Shown one piece after another: positions 22,711-34,619 of a stretch of DNA of 64,000 nucleotides. The translations under genes were made by a program, and so were the position numbers. Every line of letters begins with the position of its first letter. Positions within the stretch are counted from its first letter, which is position 1. This stretch comes from Clusia tigrina (lineage: Eukaryota > Arthropoda > Insecta > Diptera > Clusiidae): NCBI GenBank assembly GCA_920105625.2, contig OV050030.1, positions 66,989,807 through 67,053,806 on the forward strand, written 5' to 3'. The notes under the pieces were generated by a model. It did no database searches, was not told the origin of the DNA, and worked only from the letters and a program-made list of their open reading frames with translations.

Positions 22711-23688
22711 TTAATTATTATCTAATTTGATAGTACAATTATTAAATTCGTCAAAGTCAATAATTTTATAAGGACCTGAATATATCGAGTCAAATTTGTG
22801 TCTTGCTGGGTCTTCTATACCCACGTATTCTCCTATTTTTAGTGTCTGTGGTTTCGATTTTATATCACGTGTAGCTTTCTGTTGAAGCTTATATCTTTCA
22901 ATGAAAGTTTTTGCTATATTCTGTGCTATTTTGAGACTATATTTTACTTCTTTCTCATATGAATCTACATTATACAAAGGATCTACACCATTAGATTCCA
23001 TGCATTCTATATTGTTAGGTAATTTGCCATAAACTAGTTCATATGGACAATAGCCATGAACTGTTGAGGGTGTAGTGTTATAGCAATACGTGAAATAACT
23101 CAACCATTTATCCCAGGCTGATCTGTTTACGGAAATAGATGATCTTAAATATTCCTTAAATGTTCGATGTGATCTTTCTATTGAACCTACTGTTTGATGG
23201 TGATATTCAGTTGACGTGGTGTGAGTAACTCCTAATAATTTATACAATTCTGAGAAAACTTGAATTTTATATTCTGTTCCCATGTCTGTTATAACTTTTT
23301 TCATGGTTCCAAATTCTAGTATGAATTTCTCAAAAACTGTTTTTGCTACTGTGTTTGCAGATGTGATCCCTATTGGAATAGTTATTAAATATTTTGTTAA
23401 GTCGCAAACAATGGTCACCGCATATTCATGTTCATTATCTGTCTTTGGTAACGGTCCTATTGTGTCAATTATTACTGTATCAAATGATTGTGTTGGTGTA
23501 CGGGTAATAGTTAGTTCTTTTCTTGATGGTTTTGGTTTATTAAGAGTGCATTTCGTACAACTTTTTATGTAGGTTTTAACATCCCTTGTCATGTTTTTCC
23601 AGAAGTAATAGTTCTTTAGCTTTTTTAGAGTTCTTGTAACTCCAGCATGGCCTCCGTAAATTGGATTGTCATGGTAAGATATCAACAA
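22711..23688 (-). CDS. Mdg-1 integrase
   Basis: The integrase inserts element cDNA into the genome. This 325-residue open frame holds the whole domain. The HHCC module comes first (HDNPIYGGHAGV, CTKCTLNK at residues 6-50). The DDE core has its Asp in VIIDTIGPL (near 71), its second Asp in VITDMGTEYK (near 138) and Glu in GSIERSHR (near 170). The C-terminal part has LKIGEYVGI and YSGPYKIIDF, the SH3-like segment. All three catalytic residues are present. The N-terminus is set by a stop, not by a natural start, because the domain belongs to a Pol polyprotein. Confidence 0.9.
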   Translation of the reverse strand: MLISYHDNPIYGGHAGVTRTLKKLKNYYFWKNMTRDVKTYIKSCTKCTLNKPKPSRKELTITRTPTQSFDTVIIDTIGPLPKTDNEHEYAVTIVCDLTKYLITIPIGITSANTVAKTVFEKFILEFGTMKKVITDMGTEYKIQVFSELYKLLGVTHTTSTEYHHQTVGSIERSHRTFKEYLRSSISVNRSAWDKWLSYFTYCYNTTPSTVHGYCPYELVYGKLPNNIECMESNGVDPLYNVDSYEKEVKYSLKIAQNIAKTFIERYKLQQKATRDIKSKPQTLKIGEYVGIEDPARHKFDSIYSGPYKIIDFDEFNNCTIKLDNN

Positions 23689-23779
23689 TTTTCATTTTTC
23701 TTCTTCGTTTTCTATAGTTTTTATTTCATGTTTTATCGCGATTTTTAAACTTTTTAAATTTTCATTGGCTAGCCTTTTA

Positions 23780-24560
23780 AATTCATTTATGAATGATATT
23801 CTGGATTAATTTGCAATTTATCAATTCCAACACTACAGGCTTCTCTTTCAAGCCTTGGAAATAGTTCCTTTAGAGTTACTATAGAGTGATATATTTATAT
23901 CAAGAAGTGTTGATTTACAATCTCTTAGAGCAATTTTCTGATTTTTTGTTAATAGGAAATGCAATTTAGTGAATTTCTTTACTTGTCTGAAATTTGATTG
24001 ACTTTGTTGGGTCTTTTGTTCATTTGGTTTATTTTTGGTTTTTGTATCTTCCTTGCGCTTTTGTGCTCTTGTCAATGCTAAAACATTATGCAATTCGTCA
24101 ATTTCCTTGAGTTGACCTATATCTATACGCGACAGTGCATCAGCTCCACAATTTTCCTTGCCTTTTATATATTCCACTGTGAAGTCATATTCTTCCAAGT
24201 CTAAACGGATTCTGTTGAGCTTCGATGATGGATTTTTCAATGAAAATAAATATGTAAGTGGTTTATGGTCACTGCGAACTAAAAATTTTCTACCATTGAC
24301 GTACGGTCTGAAATAATTTATTGCCCAATGGATTCCTGTCAATTCTTGTTCAATCACTGATTTATTGCTTTCTCCCTTTGTGAAGGTGTTGGACGCGAAA
24401 GCACTAGGCAATTGAATGCCCCTGCACGCTTGGCTCAAAACCGCTCTGCATGACAATTTACTAGCATCGGTGATTATACAAAATTATTTTTGGAAATTCG
24501 GATATTGCAATAGTTTAGGCGAAAGCAATGAGTGCTTCAGATATTGAAAAGCCTTTTCAC
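23780..24560 (-). pseudogene. Mdg-1 RNase H
   Basis: The frame at 24456-23848 contains ASNTFTKGESNKSVIEQELTG, then SDHKPLTYLFSLKNPSSKLNR and GKENCGADALSRI, the ordered motifs of gypsy RNase H. The Glu and second Asp are present. The first Asp region near 24470-24490 is separated by a stop. A connector with charged low-complexity sequence leads to the integrase. Frame changes on both sides mean it could not be translated as one polyprotein. Confidence 0.85.
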
Positions 24561-24570
24561 AGTCATTACT

Positions 24571-25293
24571 CTATACAAATTCAGCATTTTTACGTGTAAG
24601 TCGTGTAATGTGTATAGCATAATTCGCAAAATTCGGTATAAAACGTCTATAGTAATTAGAGAAAGCGATGAAACGTCCTGCCGAGTCGGCATCTATTGGT
24701 TTTGGATAATTTTTTATTGTTTCATATTTACTATTGTCTGGAAGAATTCCTCTATCTGTACATTTATGTCCCAAAAATACAGTTTCCGGTGAAAAAAATG
24801 TACACTTTCCAGGATGCAACTTCAGATTATACTTTCTGCATGTCAAAACTACGTCTGGTTAATTCCGAAACATATGTTTTTCTGAGCATCCTATTACAAT
24901 AAGATCATCCATGTACAGGAAGGCTTGGTCAGGCTTTAGTCCCGAAAATGTTAAATTCATCATCCTCTGAAAGGAGTTGGGTGCTTTCTTTAATCCGAAA
25001 GGAAGCCTCTTAAATCTATATGATATTTCTAGATTACTCTGAAAGTTCAAACCTGAAATCAAATCCAAACATGAAAAATACTAAGCACGACCCAGTTGAT
25101 CCAATATATCAATTATACGTGGGAGAGGAAACTTATCTGCTAATAGTTTCTTGTTTACCTGACGATAATCAATCACCAAACTACATTTTTTAACAGTTTC
25201 ACCTGGCAATGATTTTTTGGGTACCAGTAGTAGAGGGCTATTATATTCTGATACCGATGGTTCTATCATGTCATCATTTTTTAGTTTTTCCAC
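24571..25293 (-). pseudogene. Mdg-1 reverse transcriptase
   Basis: Pieces at 25293-25081, 25068-24859 and 24846-24571 make one RT. They include SLVIDYRQVNKKLLAD, FPLPRIIDILDQLG, FKRLPFGLKKAPNSFQR, the catalytic FLYMDDLIV and FLGHKCTDRGI. The YMDD box is intact. A stop at 25081-25083 and a frame change near 24850 break it. The stretch between LDLISG and FKRLPFG is about a dozen residues shorter than usual, suggesting a small deletion. Confidence 0.9.
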
Positions 25294-25311
25294 TTGTCTA
25301 TTGATTTCAGT

Positions 25312-26190
25312 TTATTGAGTTTCTGGAATTCTATAATTTTTAATATATACCGGGCTATTATCACTTAGTCTCAGTTTTTGTTTGTAAAAGTTATTCGTTG
25401 TTATTTGATCGGATTCCAACGCAAAAATGTCACTAAACTCTTCACATAATTTAGTTAGATCCTTCTTTACAAAGTGGGGAAAATTTTTAGATAATTTATT
25501 AAGAATAAGATTTTTCCTTTCATTATTGAGTTCTGTATTTTTGCAGTTTTTGAGATTGATTATATCATAATTATCTAATCTTTCATTTTTGATGGATTTA
25601 TTTTCCAGCATAACATTATTTTCAGTCGTCTTTACTATTCTTACATGGCAATGAGATTTGGAAAGTATGGAATTTGCTATAAAAATGCCATTTGAAAGTT
25701 CTTGTGTAGGTACAGACAACTCTCCATTCAAGTTTTCAACGTCTATTAACTAATAACTTCTGCTCTGGCTGCCAATTAAATTGAATTTTTCATAGGAGAT
25801 GGTTTTAAATCTACTGAAACGGTTTGAGATCCAACATTTAAGTGCAAAGAACTGACACTTTGTGAAAAATCCAAAATACAATTATATTTTCGTATGAAAT
25901 CCAACCCCAAGATTCCGTCACAAGGAATTGGAAAATTGGACTGTACCGCTTGAAATGTACGAGTATGTATGCAGCTAGCATTTTTTACCAGTACATTTCC
26001 GGTAACTGTTCCTATTGATTCAATTATACCGTCTCCTATTCCTCTAATTTTGCAGCCATTATCCGATATTACATACTTAAATACCGTGTTTACTTTGATG
26101 AGCGAAATATCTGCTCCTGTATCAACTAAAAGGGTTAATGGGTTTTTTGTGAAAGTGGTGTGGAAAGTAATGTAGCAACAGAAATTAAGA
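25312..26190 (-). pseudogene. Mdg-1 aspartic protease and RT lead-in
   Basis: Minus-strand reading near 26150-26090 gives LTLLVDTGADISLIK, the catalytic motif of a retropepsin, which cuts the polyprotein. Further on, CDGILGLDFI (near 25900) is the second conserved motif. The frame at 25731-25312 is the linker to RT and ends SPVYIKNYRIPETQ, the usual RT entry. A stop near 25750 separates the linker from the protease. Confidence 0.85.
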
Positions 26191-26247
26191 TTAAGAGTAA
26201 AAATGTTTGTACTTAGTGTTGCTCCCCTGCATTGCTCAGGGGAACAC

Positions 26248-27355
26248 TTAAGTTTCCCTGATTCTGTTGATCAGCTTCAAATGTTCTAGCGTTATAATGG
26301 CCCGTTGGTCTGTTGTTATTATTGTGGTTATTGTTGTAATTACTGTTTTGGGGTTACTGTAATTATCTTTCCCTGCCGCTGTTATTGTTATTACCATGAC
26401 TATTATTATTATTATTGTAATTCCTATTTCTGTTTCGATAGTTATTGAAATTTCCATAACGTTTGTTGTAACCGTCAAATCTTCCACGGCCTCTACCACC
26501 ACGAGAAGAATTTCTGTATGAACTGGCAAAGAAAATATCTGAAGTGCTACTACTATCTTCCGATGCATGTCATATTTTTTGATTGCATCCCCCAAAGATG
26601 GAAATTCACCTGCTTGCATAATAATTTTTGTCCTTTCGTTAGTTGAATTTTTTATTAGAGACTTTACTGCCGTCTGTGTAGCATATTTCGATGTCGTTTC
26701 AGAAGGCAACCCTTCAGAAATGAATGCATTTTGTAACAGGTTAGTTATTTCCTCAACTTCTTTCGCAACTGTATTGGGATTTTTGTTTTGCTGCTTTACA
26801 TTCATAAGCTTTGCAGATAGTGCTTCTGTAGAATCACCTTTTATTGAAATTCTTAGTTTGTTTATAACCTGATCTATTGTAGTTTCATTGGTTATGATAT
26901 TTCTAGCAGTACCTTTTAGCTTTGTTTTAATCAGAGTAACAGTCTCATGCATGTTGGTTATGAGTTGTACCAACTGCAACGCATCCAAAAAACTACGCAA
27001 ATTTTCTGTAAGACAGTCAGTCACTGATTGAGGCATTTTTACTTTTTCTGCTTGTAACTCCGGGTAAAGTGTCGAGGTATCCAAGTCCATTTCCGAATCT
27101 GTAGCTTCTTGTAATTCTAATTTTAAGTCAAAATTTTCTAAAAAAGTTTAAGAAGGCCGTAATTGAAAACTTGTCAAGAATACCAGCAAGTCGAGTTTTA
27201 AGCTTTAAAAATATCTTTTCGAAAGAAACCAATTGTTCCGGCGTTAATTTTTCAAAATAATCTTTATAGAGTGTCACCAAACTATTATGTTGGTTACTTA
27301 AATTAATAATGTGCTTGTGTGCTGTTTCCCTTTTTGGTAGATTTTCTCTATTCAA
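26248..27355 (-). pseudogene. Mdg-1 gag
   Basis: A capsid-type Gag of the 412/mdg1 kind. The frame at 27355-27128 covers the N-terminal region. The frame at 27090-26248 has FLDALQLVQLI, TVTLIKTKLKGTARNII, GDSTEALSAKLMNVKQQNKN and TSKYATQTAVKSLIKNST, which are typical of this group. Near 26540 the frame slips and the Asn/Arg-rich nucleocapsid tail appears in another frame as low-complexity Ile/Thr sequence. A frameshift near 27100 separates the first part. Confidence 0.85.
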
Positions 27356-28274
27356 ACATTTAAAAGACCTATCAAATGCACAAAATTCATTTATAATTTC
27401 CTAGTTATTCATATGATAACTCTGATAATATAAGGAACTTATCTTAACTTTTATTTTCTGGTGCCATAAGTATTTGCATTAGCTCCTCCGTTGATTCGAT
27501 TCCGCGTTGTTCTTCCTTTACCTTTGACAATAGCTCGTTTCCGAAATGAAGAACGATGTCGTATTGTACACAGTCTTCCACTGTTGTAATATTATTTTAT
27601 TGGTTATAGTTTTGCTGCTGATATTGCTGTTCATGTTGCTGCTGTTATTGCTGTTCATGTTGCTGCTATTATTACCGCAGCGCCCGTCCATGATTCGGGT
27701 GGTGTTGGCGCCTCAAGGCAAGGAAGCACTTCTTCAATATTTCTTAGAGATGTAATTTTTTTTTAAATATGGGACATTTTATTTTTACTGTTCTATATTA
27801 AATTTGATGTGCGCTTGGTGCCTGTCGAAGTCTACTTTTAATGTAGTTTTTAATTATTATGAACGCGACGAATAAAGTAACTAACCCTACTAGGCTTATT
27901 GCCCAGTAATTGTTTTCATTTTCCTGATGTTCGTTTTTCACAGGTACAGGCGTGTAGTGTACAATATATTTTTTCTCACTATCTGACCAATTTCGTTCTC
28001 AGTAAAAGCAATGAAGATGGCATTTAATGTCCTTTTCCACCATGCCATGTTGTTAATTTATAAAAAAAAAATGTATTTTTTTGTGCAGGTTTGCAGTCTT
28101 GTAAATAACTACAGCGTTCTTGTTGTTTGTTGAAGGATGAAAATTTTGTTCTTCATTTTGTATTTTTCATGCTATTGCATTTTTCACTTGCATAGATTGT
28201 CTCTTCCGATACTAAATTTTATAATGTTTTTCAATTGTTCGCAAACGTGACTCCTGCAGGATCGCCATTTAGTG
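27356..28274 (-). other. Mdg-1 leader with primer-binding site
   Basis: The untranslated leader runs from the 5' LTR to gag. Seven bases inside the LTR, on the minus strand, TGGCGATCCTGCAGGAGTC (about 28267-28249) looks like a primer-binding site. The corresponding site of Mdg-2 is similar. A GCTGCT/GTTGCT microsatellite-like run lies at 27604-27680. No independent gene is visible. Confidence 0.6.
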
Positions 28275-28772
28275 TGTCTCACTCTATGCGCAAATAAAAC
28301 TCAGTTACACGTCCCCGAGAATGATCGAATTGAATGTCTCTTTATTTGAATTACTTAAATCTTTTATAACATAAAAGAGGAGAATTAGCTAAAATTTATA
28401 AATGACTTAATGAATTAGGAATTGAAAGCTTGGATTCACATTTTTAGAAATTGTACCGGCAAGTAATTTGAGCCAATGTAAGAAGTTATCGTAACAACGA
28501 AAAGTGAAGCATGGCAGAGAACGCAAATGCTCTACTATCCCATTAATAAATTTACGTCAACAAATTTTTTGGAATTTTGTTGTAACGCTGAAGAGTTAAG
28601 CATAACAAAGAATGGAAATGTTCCACTGGCCCATTAATGAATTCATTACTTCATATTCCTCGAATTACTTTTGAAGCGAAAGAGCGGACAAACAAGCAAT
28701 TAGAATAGTGTAATTAAAATGATTGTAACAAGGTATCGATCACTTTAAGAGGGTTGATCAGAATATATTACA
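28275..28772 (-). repeat. Mdg-1 5' LTR
   Basis: A 498-bp partner of 21891-22387, with the same TGTAAT...GAGACA ends. The plus-strand right boundary is followed at once by host sequence ATATGCTAGG of F1 copy A. Confidence 0.93.
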
Positions 28773-29187
28773 ATATGCTAGGAATTTAGAAGTTACACAT
28801 AAAGCCGTATCATCTTAATACTGTACATGTATCATAATACTGTACATGTATCAACGAAGCAAACTCCGTTTAAGGCGCTCTACCGGTTTGACTACAACAT
28901 GCCAGCAAATTTCAAGCGAAAGATGTGCGCTAGTATACTATGCTGATGACCCAAATAAAGGGCGAAAATACCAGTTACAGCGCGTACGAGTTGCTTAGGG
29001 AAAACTAAGATCATGCTAAACGCATGGCTAGAGAAAAAGATGGTATATTCTGTAGTTTTTCTTGTAGGCGACCGGGATCTGATGAAGAATCAGACCCGAA
29101 AGGATAAATTTTCTCCTGTGTGGATAGGCCCATACACGGTAGCAGACATCCGTAGTCCAGTTACAACAGTCGTAACATTTAAGGGGA
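28773..29187 (+). pseudogene. F1 copy A integrase, C-terminal part
   Basis: The reading resumes with the same sequence as copy B at about 37460-37990: ATGCTAGGAATT, then TCAACGAAGCAAACTCC and GGCCCATACACGGTAGCAG. In protein form the final frame (29013-29187) reads MLNAWLEKK and ends PVTTVVTFKGML. About 120 bases of the core, including the catalytic Glu region, are missing relative to copy B. A short duplication, CATAATACTGTACATGTATC, is present near 28810-28850. AAGGGGA just before 29188 could be the polypurine tract. Confidence 0.8.
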
Positions 29188-29600
29188 TGTTATGAGTCAA
29201 ACTCACAATGTCCGCTGAACCCAAGTAACTATTATATTTTATAATAAATAAAATAAAAAACGTGCATAGCCCTAAGGCGCACATATAATGTAATGAAAAT
29301 GTTACCACTAAGTAAAAGTCGATTACATGCTTTTAGGTTCGTGCGTTTGACAATTAAATGGCAATGAACTTTCACTACTGACTGGTCAGCACTTTCCCAA
29401 AAGTGTGCCACTCTATTATAGAATTGGCGGACAACTGCAGAAACTGCAAACCAAAGAGTAGGGCAATTACAAATAACAATGTAGGGCAATTAGAAATAAT
29501 AAAGTAGAACATTAAGATACAATAATATGAATGTAAAAAGTATGCAGGTGTTTTACCAATAAAGAAAGTCTTCTAACAACTAAACTTGAGCGCGTTTCAA
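29188..29600 (+). repeat. Possible F1-family LTR
   Basis: It begins TGTTATGAGTC after a purine tract and has an AATAAA at 29560-29566. A stretch of about 40 bases (29199-29238, starting AAACTCACAATGTCCGCT) recurs at 47216-47256. The right boundary is not defined. It may serve as the 3' LTR of copy A and lie upstream of copy B. Confidence 0.45.
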
Positions 29601-30322
29601 CTCTTTGCGCAAAAATGTTTTATTAATATTTTGTATGGAACAGCAAAATTAAGAAATTGAAAATTATGCTGAAAATGGAGACTTATTAGTAGTGCTGTAA
29701 TCATTCTTTGGTTTGGGAAAATTTGTTTGGTAGGGAGAAAAGAGGTAGAATAAGTTCATGAAATCGATCACCTTATTCAAAATGGGTTCATAGAAAACAT
29801 TACCAAAATAAGAAAATTTTTATTTGTATAAATAATCTGTAATTTGAGTAATATTGTTTTTTCTACGGCATTACGCCACAGTTGTTCGTTTTACTAAATA
29901 ATAAAACTGAATACTTACTGGTAATCTGTTACGCGTTTTAGTTTAGGAAATCAAACTTATTGCCTTCAAGTGAAGCTAGGTTAGGGAAAAATTGGGTCAA
30001 ATGGAAAATAATTTTAGTGAAGTCATAACTACGTGCTTATGATCAGTTTATGGTGTTTATCGTGGGGCGGACTTCAGTTGGTATATGTATATTGAAGTCG
30101 ATGTTGAGTATAATTTGTGATTTAATAAGGATTGAAATAAAAAATTTAATAAATTTATAGCTGGGAAAACAATGATTTCGGGTTAGTCATATGAGATTAT
30201 TTGTAGTTATAAAGTAAGTGGAACTATCAAGGCAAGTCTAAAAATTACAGAACTAAGCTATAACACTTATTTTATTTTATTTTTTGAACTCACGGGTTCG
30301 TAAATAAGAACTAATTCGGTCT
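29601..30322 (+). other. AT-rich leader-like interval before F1 copy B
   Basis: No coding signal is seen. It may be the untranslated leader of copy B, since gag begins at 30323, but a primer-binding site could not be recognised. Confidence 0.4.
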
Positions 30323-32425
30323 ATGGAAGTACCAAAAGAAGCTAAAAGATTGCTGGAAGTGCATAAACCGTAGAGAGAAGCAATCCAGAAGAAAATCAGG
30401 AATTGTAGAAAGGACAATAAGGTACGAAAGAATAGTGAGTACTACCTCAAGCGCATAGCGCAACAACAAGCCTTGTTGGATACATTTGACTCTAATAATG
30501 AGGAGCTGTTACGTTTCAAGGAGTGTTGTGGTAATAAGGAGAACTTTTCGAAGGATTATCCGGTATATGTCAACGGTTTAATACTGGACTACTTTACCAA
30601 GTTTCGATTAGATCTAGAAGTGCAAGTTAAGGTCTTTAGAGATGGAAATAAAGTTATTTACAGAAAAACTGTATAAGCAATTGGGAGGAGCAACGAGCAA
30701 AAGTGAACCCCAGTTACTCTAGAGATTAGCGAGGGACAGTGACAACTTGTCAACTTTTTTGCGACTTTATTGGCGACAATTTAGAGCTGAACGGAGGACA
30801 CATTTTTTCAAGCCTTCAACAATACAGAAGAGTTGAAGGCAAATACGGAATTTCTTGAGAATAAAACTGGAGAGCTTTCTAGGCAACTCCGAGAGACCGA
30901 GGAAGCCGCATCATATTTGGAGTGGGAAAATCTAGAGCTCAAGATAATCAGGGCAACTGCTGAGCCAGGGGCAGCAACAGTAAAATCGGCATCAACTTCT
31001 CAAATACGTACACAAACAGTACTACCTTTTCCACCAGAAGTGCGCTGGCCGGAGTACTTGTCACTCGAAGAAACCAATCGGGTTACTAAGCCGAAAATTG
31101 TAGTGAGTGATAATCATCAACCAGATCCATCCTTTGTCACGGGCCTTCTAGAAACGAAGGAAATAGAGGTTGAAGTAGCCCCAGGAATTAACGACACTCG
31201 GTTAATAACACAGGATAACATAATCACAGTTTGTAAAATGGGTATACTGGAGGTTGCTCATGTGGTGGAGAAGTTGGTGCCCATGTTCTCAAGAGTCGAG
31301 CTGTATGATCTGAGAACTGAGATCAGGCGCTTCAAAGAAGGTTGTGAGCTAGCGCAGCAGAGTATCGCAGGGGTAGAATGGGAAACATTTAATAAAGAGT
31401 ATTAGGCAAAGGACCAGAGGTGACGCGTTTCATTTACTAGCGCATATGTGAATAAGCACCCTGACAGATTTGTTTGCACGTTTAGACAAAACATATCTGA
31501 AACAGAAATCTTATGAAACGCTCATAAGAGAGATCCAGAAAACAACATTGAAACTCGGTGAGGACCTGAGAGCTTGGGGACGAAGGGTTACATCTTTCGG
31601 GAGCAGTGCTGTGGTGGAACCCAACAGGCAGTTTCCAGGAAACATTGCAGCATAAAAGTCTCAAGTAGAACCAGCTATGATTTCTGTATTCAAAGCAGGC
31701 CAAATAAACAGGGATTTAGCAAATTACACATTTAATCTAACGCAGAGAATTAGTTGAAGCCGTCTCTTCCTCTGAAGCAGAAATCCAACAGCGAACGTCA
31801 ACAGTTGTAATCTGCTGGACGAATATTCCTGCAGAGGCAGATACGGTACAACAATGGAACACAAGTAAAGTTGTTAGATTGATGGGTCAATTTCCTCAAG
31901 AAAAAGATCAAAAATTCCCGGTCGAGAAATTCCAGCAAAGAAAACAGATTTGCTCATTCTGCCGTAAGCAAGGTCATACAAGGGATTAATGCTTTACACG
32001 CAAAAACACGCATTACTGTATGAAATATAAAGCATATGGTCATGAAGCAGGCCTACAGTTCCCCGGGGGCACAGAATGGGATCAGATTAGAAAACTGCCA
32101 GCGGCGTGGTAACCGGATCCGTCCAGGAGAGGAGGTGGGAGTAATTTCAACAAACCAAGAATTCATTCCACGGAAGAAATTAGCCAGGAAGGAATCTCTT
32201 CAACACTGCGAGTAATCAGCAGCGACCAAATTTGAATTCCAGGAGTGAAGCGATGATGTACAACACCATACAGGGATTGAAATTCTTCTCATGTGGGCGA
32301 ATGGGAAATCGAGCAGCAGAATGCAGGCAAAAAGAAAGGGATCAGGGAAACTTCCAGCGGCCCAGTTGGGGCCAATGGACTGGAAAGCCAAAAGAGAAAA
32401 AGCAAATATTAGGCCGAAAGTAGCA
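30323..32425 (+). pseudogene. F1 copy B gag
   Basis: The first frame, from 30323, is broken by a TAG at 30371-30373 and continues through VYVNGLILDYFTKFRLDLEV. The longest open part (30833-31405) has a Glu/Leu-rich coiled-coil-like stretch followed by QTVLPFPPEVRWPEYLS and LVPMFSRVELYDLRTEIRRF. Near 31960 CSFCRKQGHT and near 32290 FFSCGRMGNRAAEC are zinc-knuckle-like nucleocapsid motifs. At least six frame changes or stops are present. Comparison with copy A supports the family but I do not recognise a closer named relative. Confidence 0.75.
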
Positions 32426-32722
32426 AGGAGAGTGGATCCCGTATCAAGCGATGTAGGGGCATTGACCCAAGAGAGGGAGGAGCATGGGAAACTCCAAAAT
32501 ATTCTTCTTGCTTGCGTTTCGATTTGGTTTACAGTGGTGATTCTAGAAGTAGGTTTAGGTTTCGATAAAATTAGGAAGTATAGGCCGACAGCAGTAAAAG
32601 CGGTATGGCAGTACAAGGATTAGATAACTAGATTAGCACGTAAGGAGTATAGGTATATAAGTAAGAACTACAACTTATGGTGGGAGAGTATCAGAGAGGT
32701 AGGGAATAGATAAGCGTCCATT

Positions 32723-33064
32723 TTGGGTACAAAAGAACGTTGTTTCGTTGTAAGCAGAACTGGTGATGCGTTTATCGAGAGTGGAACGGTAATAATTTTG
32801 GTAGATACCGGGGCGGACACCAGCCTCGTAAAATCTGGTGTTTTATGGACAGGACTGGAGGTTAATACGACGGACAGAAGAATGCTTAACGGTGCCTTTG
32901 GGGGGTGTATTAGGTCACTAGGCTCAGTTAGTGTGAACCACAGCGAGTTCAGGGACGTAAGTTTCGGAATGAACGTGGTGAAACAAGAAAAGGAAGGTGT
33001 TCCTGCTGATGGTATACTCGAGCGAGATAACCTTTGGCGTCGCTGCATTCTGTGGATGCAGTAA
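32723..33064 (+). pseudogene. F1 copy B aspartic protease
   Basis: An open frame of 113 residues containing VIILVDTGADTSLVK, with the retropepsin DTG active site, and GVPADGILERDNLW, the second conserved motif with an unusual ERD in place of GxD. It would cleave Gag-Pol. It is isolated by stops from gag and RT. The same region in copy A lacks the DTG part. Confidence 0.8.
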
Positions 33065-33399
33065 CTAAAGAGTTATCACTGTTCGGTAAGAATAAGAACA
33101 TAATTCTAACTCTTCCACTAAGGTCATGGCAGGAACGAAGCTTGAATAGGGCTAATAATAGTTGTCAGGAAATGGTAGTCGCGAGGACAACGAGAGGAAC
33201 TCCTCTCAACGTAGATACGAAACACGAACGGTCTTTTTGCATAATCAGCAGCTAGCGGAGGGCGTATCTATAGGAAAGACCATAACGAACGTTGATAAGG
33301 GTAAGTACTAAAGCATCAGAAGAGTACTATTATATGGATAAGGACTTTAGACCTAAGTTCGCTAGCTATGATAATTATAAACCGAATTCTAGACCGGTT

Positions 33400-34300
33400 A
33401 ATCAGATTAAGCAGGTAGATATAAGAAAAAGGATGGAGAGGGTGCTAGAATCACTGAAGTTAGACCCAAGCGTAAATACAGAAGAGAAGGCATCAATAGA
33501 AGCCATTTGCACGTCATTCCATGACATATTTTTACTGGAAGGAGACCAGCTAACATGTACACCGGAAGTAGAGCATGAAATACCTACTAGAGTGTATCAA
33601 CCACCAATAAACCAAAAGCAATATAGACTGCCACAATCTCACAAAGATGAGTTTAACAGACAAGTGGAAGGAATGCTAAAGGATAAAATAACTTGACCAA
33701 GAATATCGCCTTGGAATTCACCAATTAGTTTATTACCTAAGAAGGGGGGTGCTCAGGGTCAAAAGAAGTGGAGAATGGTCGTTGATTGTACAACCAAATT
33801 GAACGACGCCACTATCTAGCACGTGTTCCCAATCCCAAGAATAAAAGAAATCCTGAACCAATTACGGCATAGTAGATATTTTTCTACACTTGACTTAGCA
33901 AGTGCCTACCATCAGGTTCTGGTGGATACCCAAGAAAAGCAAAATACCGCGTTTAGCACCGGTTTGGGGCACTATGACTTCAATAAGATGCCGTTTGGAT
34001 TAACAGGAGCACCGGCTACTTTCCAAGCGCTCATGAACCATGTGCTAACAGGCTTGCAAGGTTTACATTGTTTTGGGTATCTAGAAGATATTGTAGTGTA
34101 TGGGAAGAGCTTGTAGCAACATTCGGAATGCTTGTGTTTGAATTGCGAGAAAATAGTTTGAAATTGAATACGGTGAAGTGTCAATTTTTGCAGTTTTGGT
34201 GTATTTAGGCCATCGTTTCTCAGAGGCAGGAGCACTGCCTGACCTACAGAAGGAGTAAAGAGTAAAGAATTTAGCAATTCCAAAAAATAGAAAAGAAGTG
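33400..34300 (+). pseudogene. F1 copy B reverse transcriptase, catalytic box changed
   Basis: RT motifs run in order: IRKRMERVLESLKLDP, FLLEGDQLTCTPEVEH, FPIPRIKEILNQL, YFSTLDLASAYHQVLVD and MPFGLTGAPATFQALM. The box near 34070-34095 reads GYLEDIVVY, so the first Asp of YxDD is Glu. A stop lies at 33694-33696, and another follows GKSL at about 34114. The copy has a deletion before YLGHRF. It cannot encode an active enzyme. Confidence 0.88.
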
Positions 34301-34619
34301 CAAGCATTCCTAGGACTAGTGAACTATTACAGAATGTTCCTAGAAAGACTAGCCGGAATTGCTTTGCCGATTAATAAGTTGCCACGTAAAGAAGCAAAGT
34401 TGGAATGGGCAGAGAGCTATCAGCAAGCATTCGAGAGGCTAAAAGAGATTATTATCTCGCCACCGATATTGACGTACCCCGACTTTGAGCAAACTTTTTT
34501 GTTGACCTCCGATGCTAGTAAAGAAGTATTGGTGGCAGTGTTTTCACAAGGAGAAGTCGGTAATGACCGAGCAATAGCATTCCCAAGCAGGACGCTTAGC
34601 AAAACAGAGAGGAGATACT

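Larger units (their letters stand above)
21891..28772 (-). mobile_element. Mdg-1: 412/mdg1-like LTR retrotransposon
   Basis: A 6882-bp minus-strand element with LTRs at 28275-28772 (5') and 21891-22387 (3'). It has gag (27355-26248), protease, RT, RNase H and integrase in standard gypsy order. Gag and integrase are of the 412/mdg1 type. It is inserted in the integrase of F1 copy A. The host flanks rejoin in sequence but do not show a clean target duplication. LTRs differ at about 23 positions of 497. Most catalytic residues are kept, with a handful of stops and frameshifts. 22388-22710 is 3' untranslated sequence. Confidence 0.92.
16908..29187 (+). mobile_element. Gypsy family F1, copy A (5'-truncated, interrupted)
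   Basis: A plus-strand Ty3/gypsy element. It keeps part of gag (16936-18853), the protease-RT spacer, RT (19840-20890), a decayed RNase H and integrase (21400-21890, continuing 28773-29187). It is the same family as copy B at 30323-38040. For example, both have the RT stretch QALMNHVLTGL and the gag piece CGRMG(H/N)RAAE. The 5' end is lost at the junction with Jock-2. The integrase is split by Mdg-1. Minisatellite-like DNA sits between protease and RT. Confidence 0.88.

Noticed and set aside
22711..23688. Possible domesticated (host) integrase gene, because the frame is intact
   Set aside because: It lies in normal order inside an element with both LTRs and a primer site; an intact frame alone does not show domestication.
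26567..26872. Plus-strand frame of 101 residues
   Set aside because: It is exactly antisense to the Mdg-1 gag and has no domain.
27604..27680. GTTGCTGCT repeat, considered as a coding Gln/Ala tract
   Set aside because: It lies in the untranslated leader of Mdg-1 without a flanking domain.
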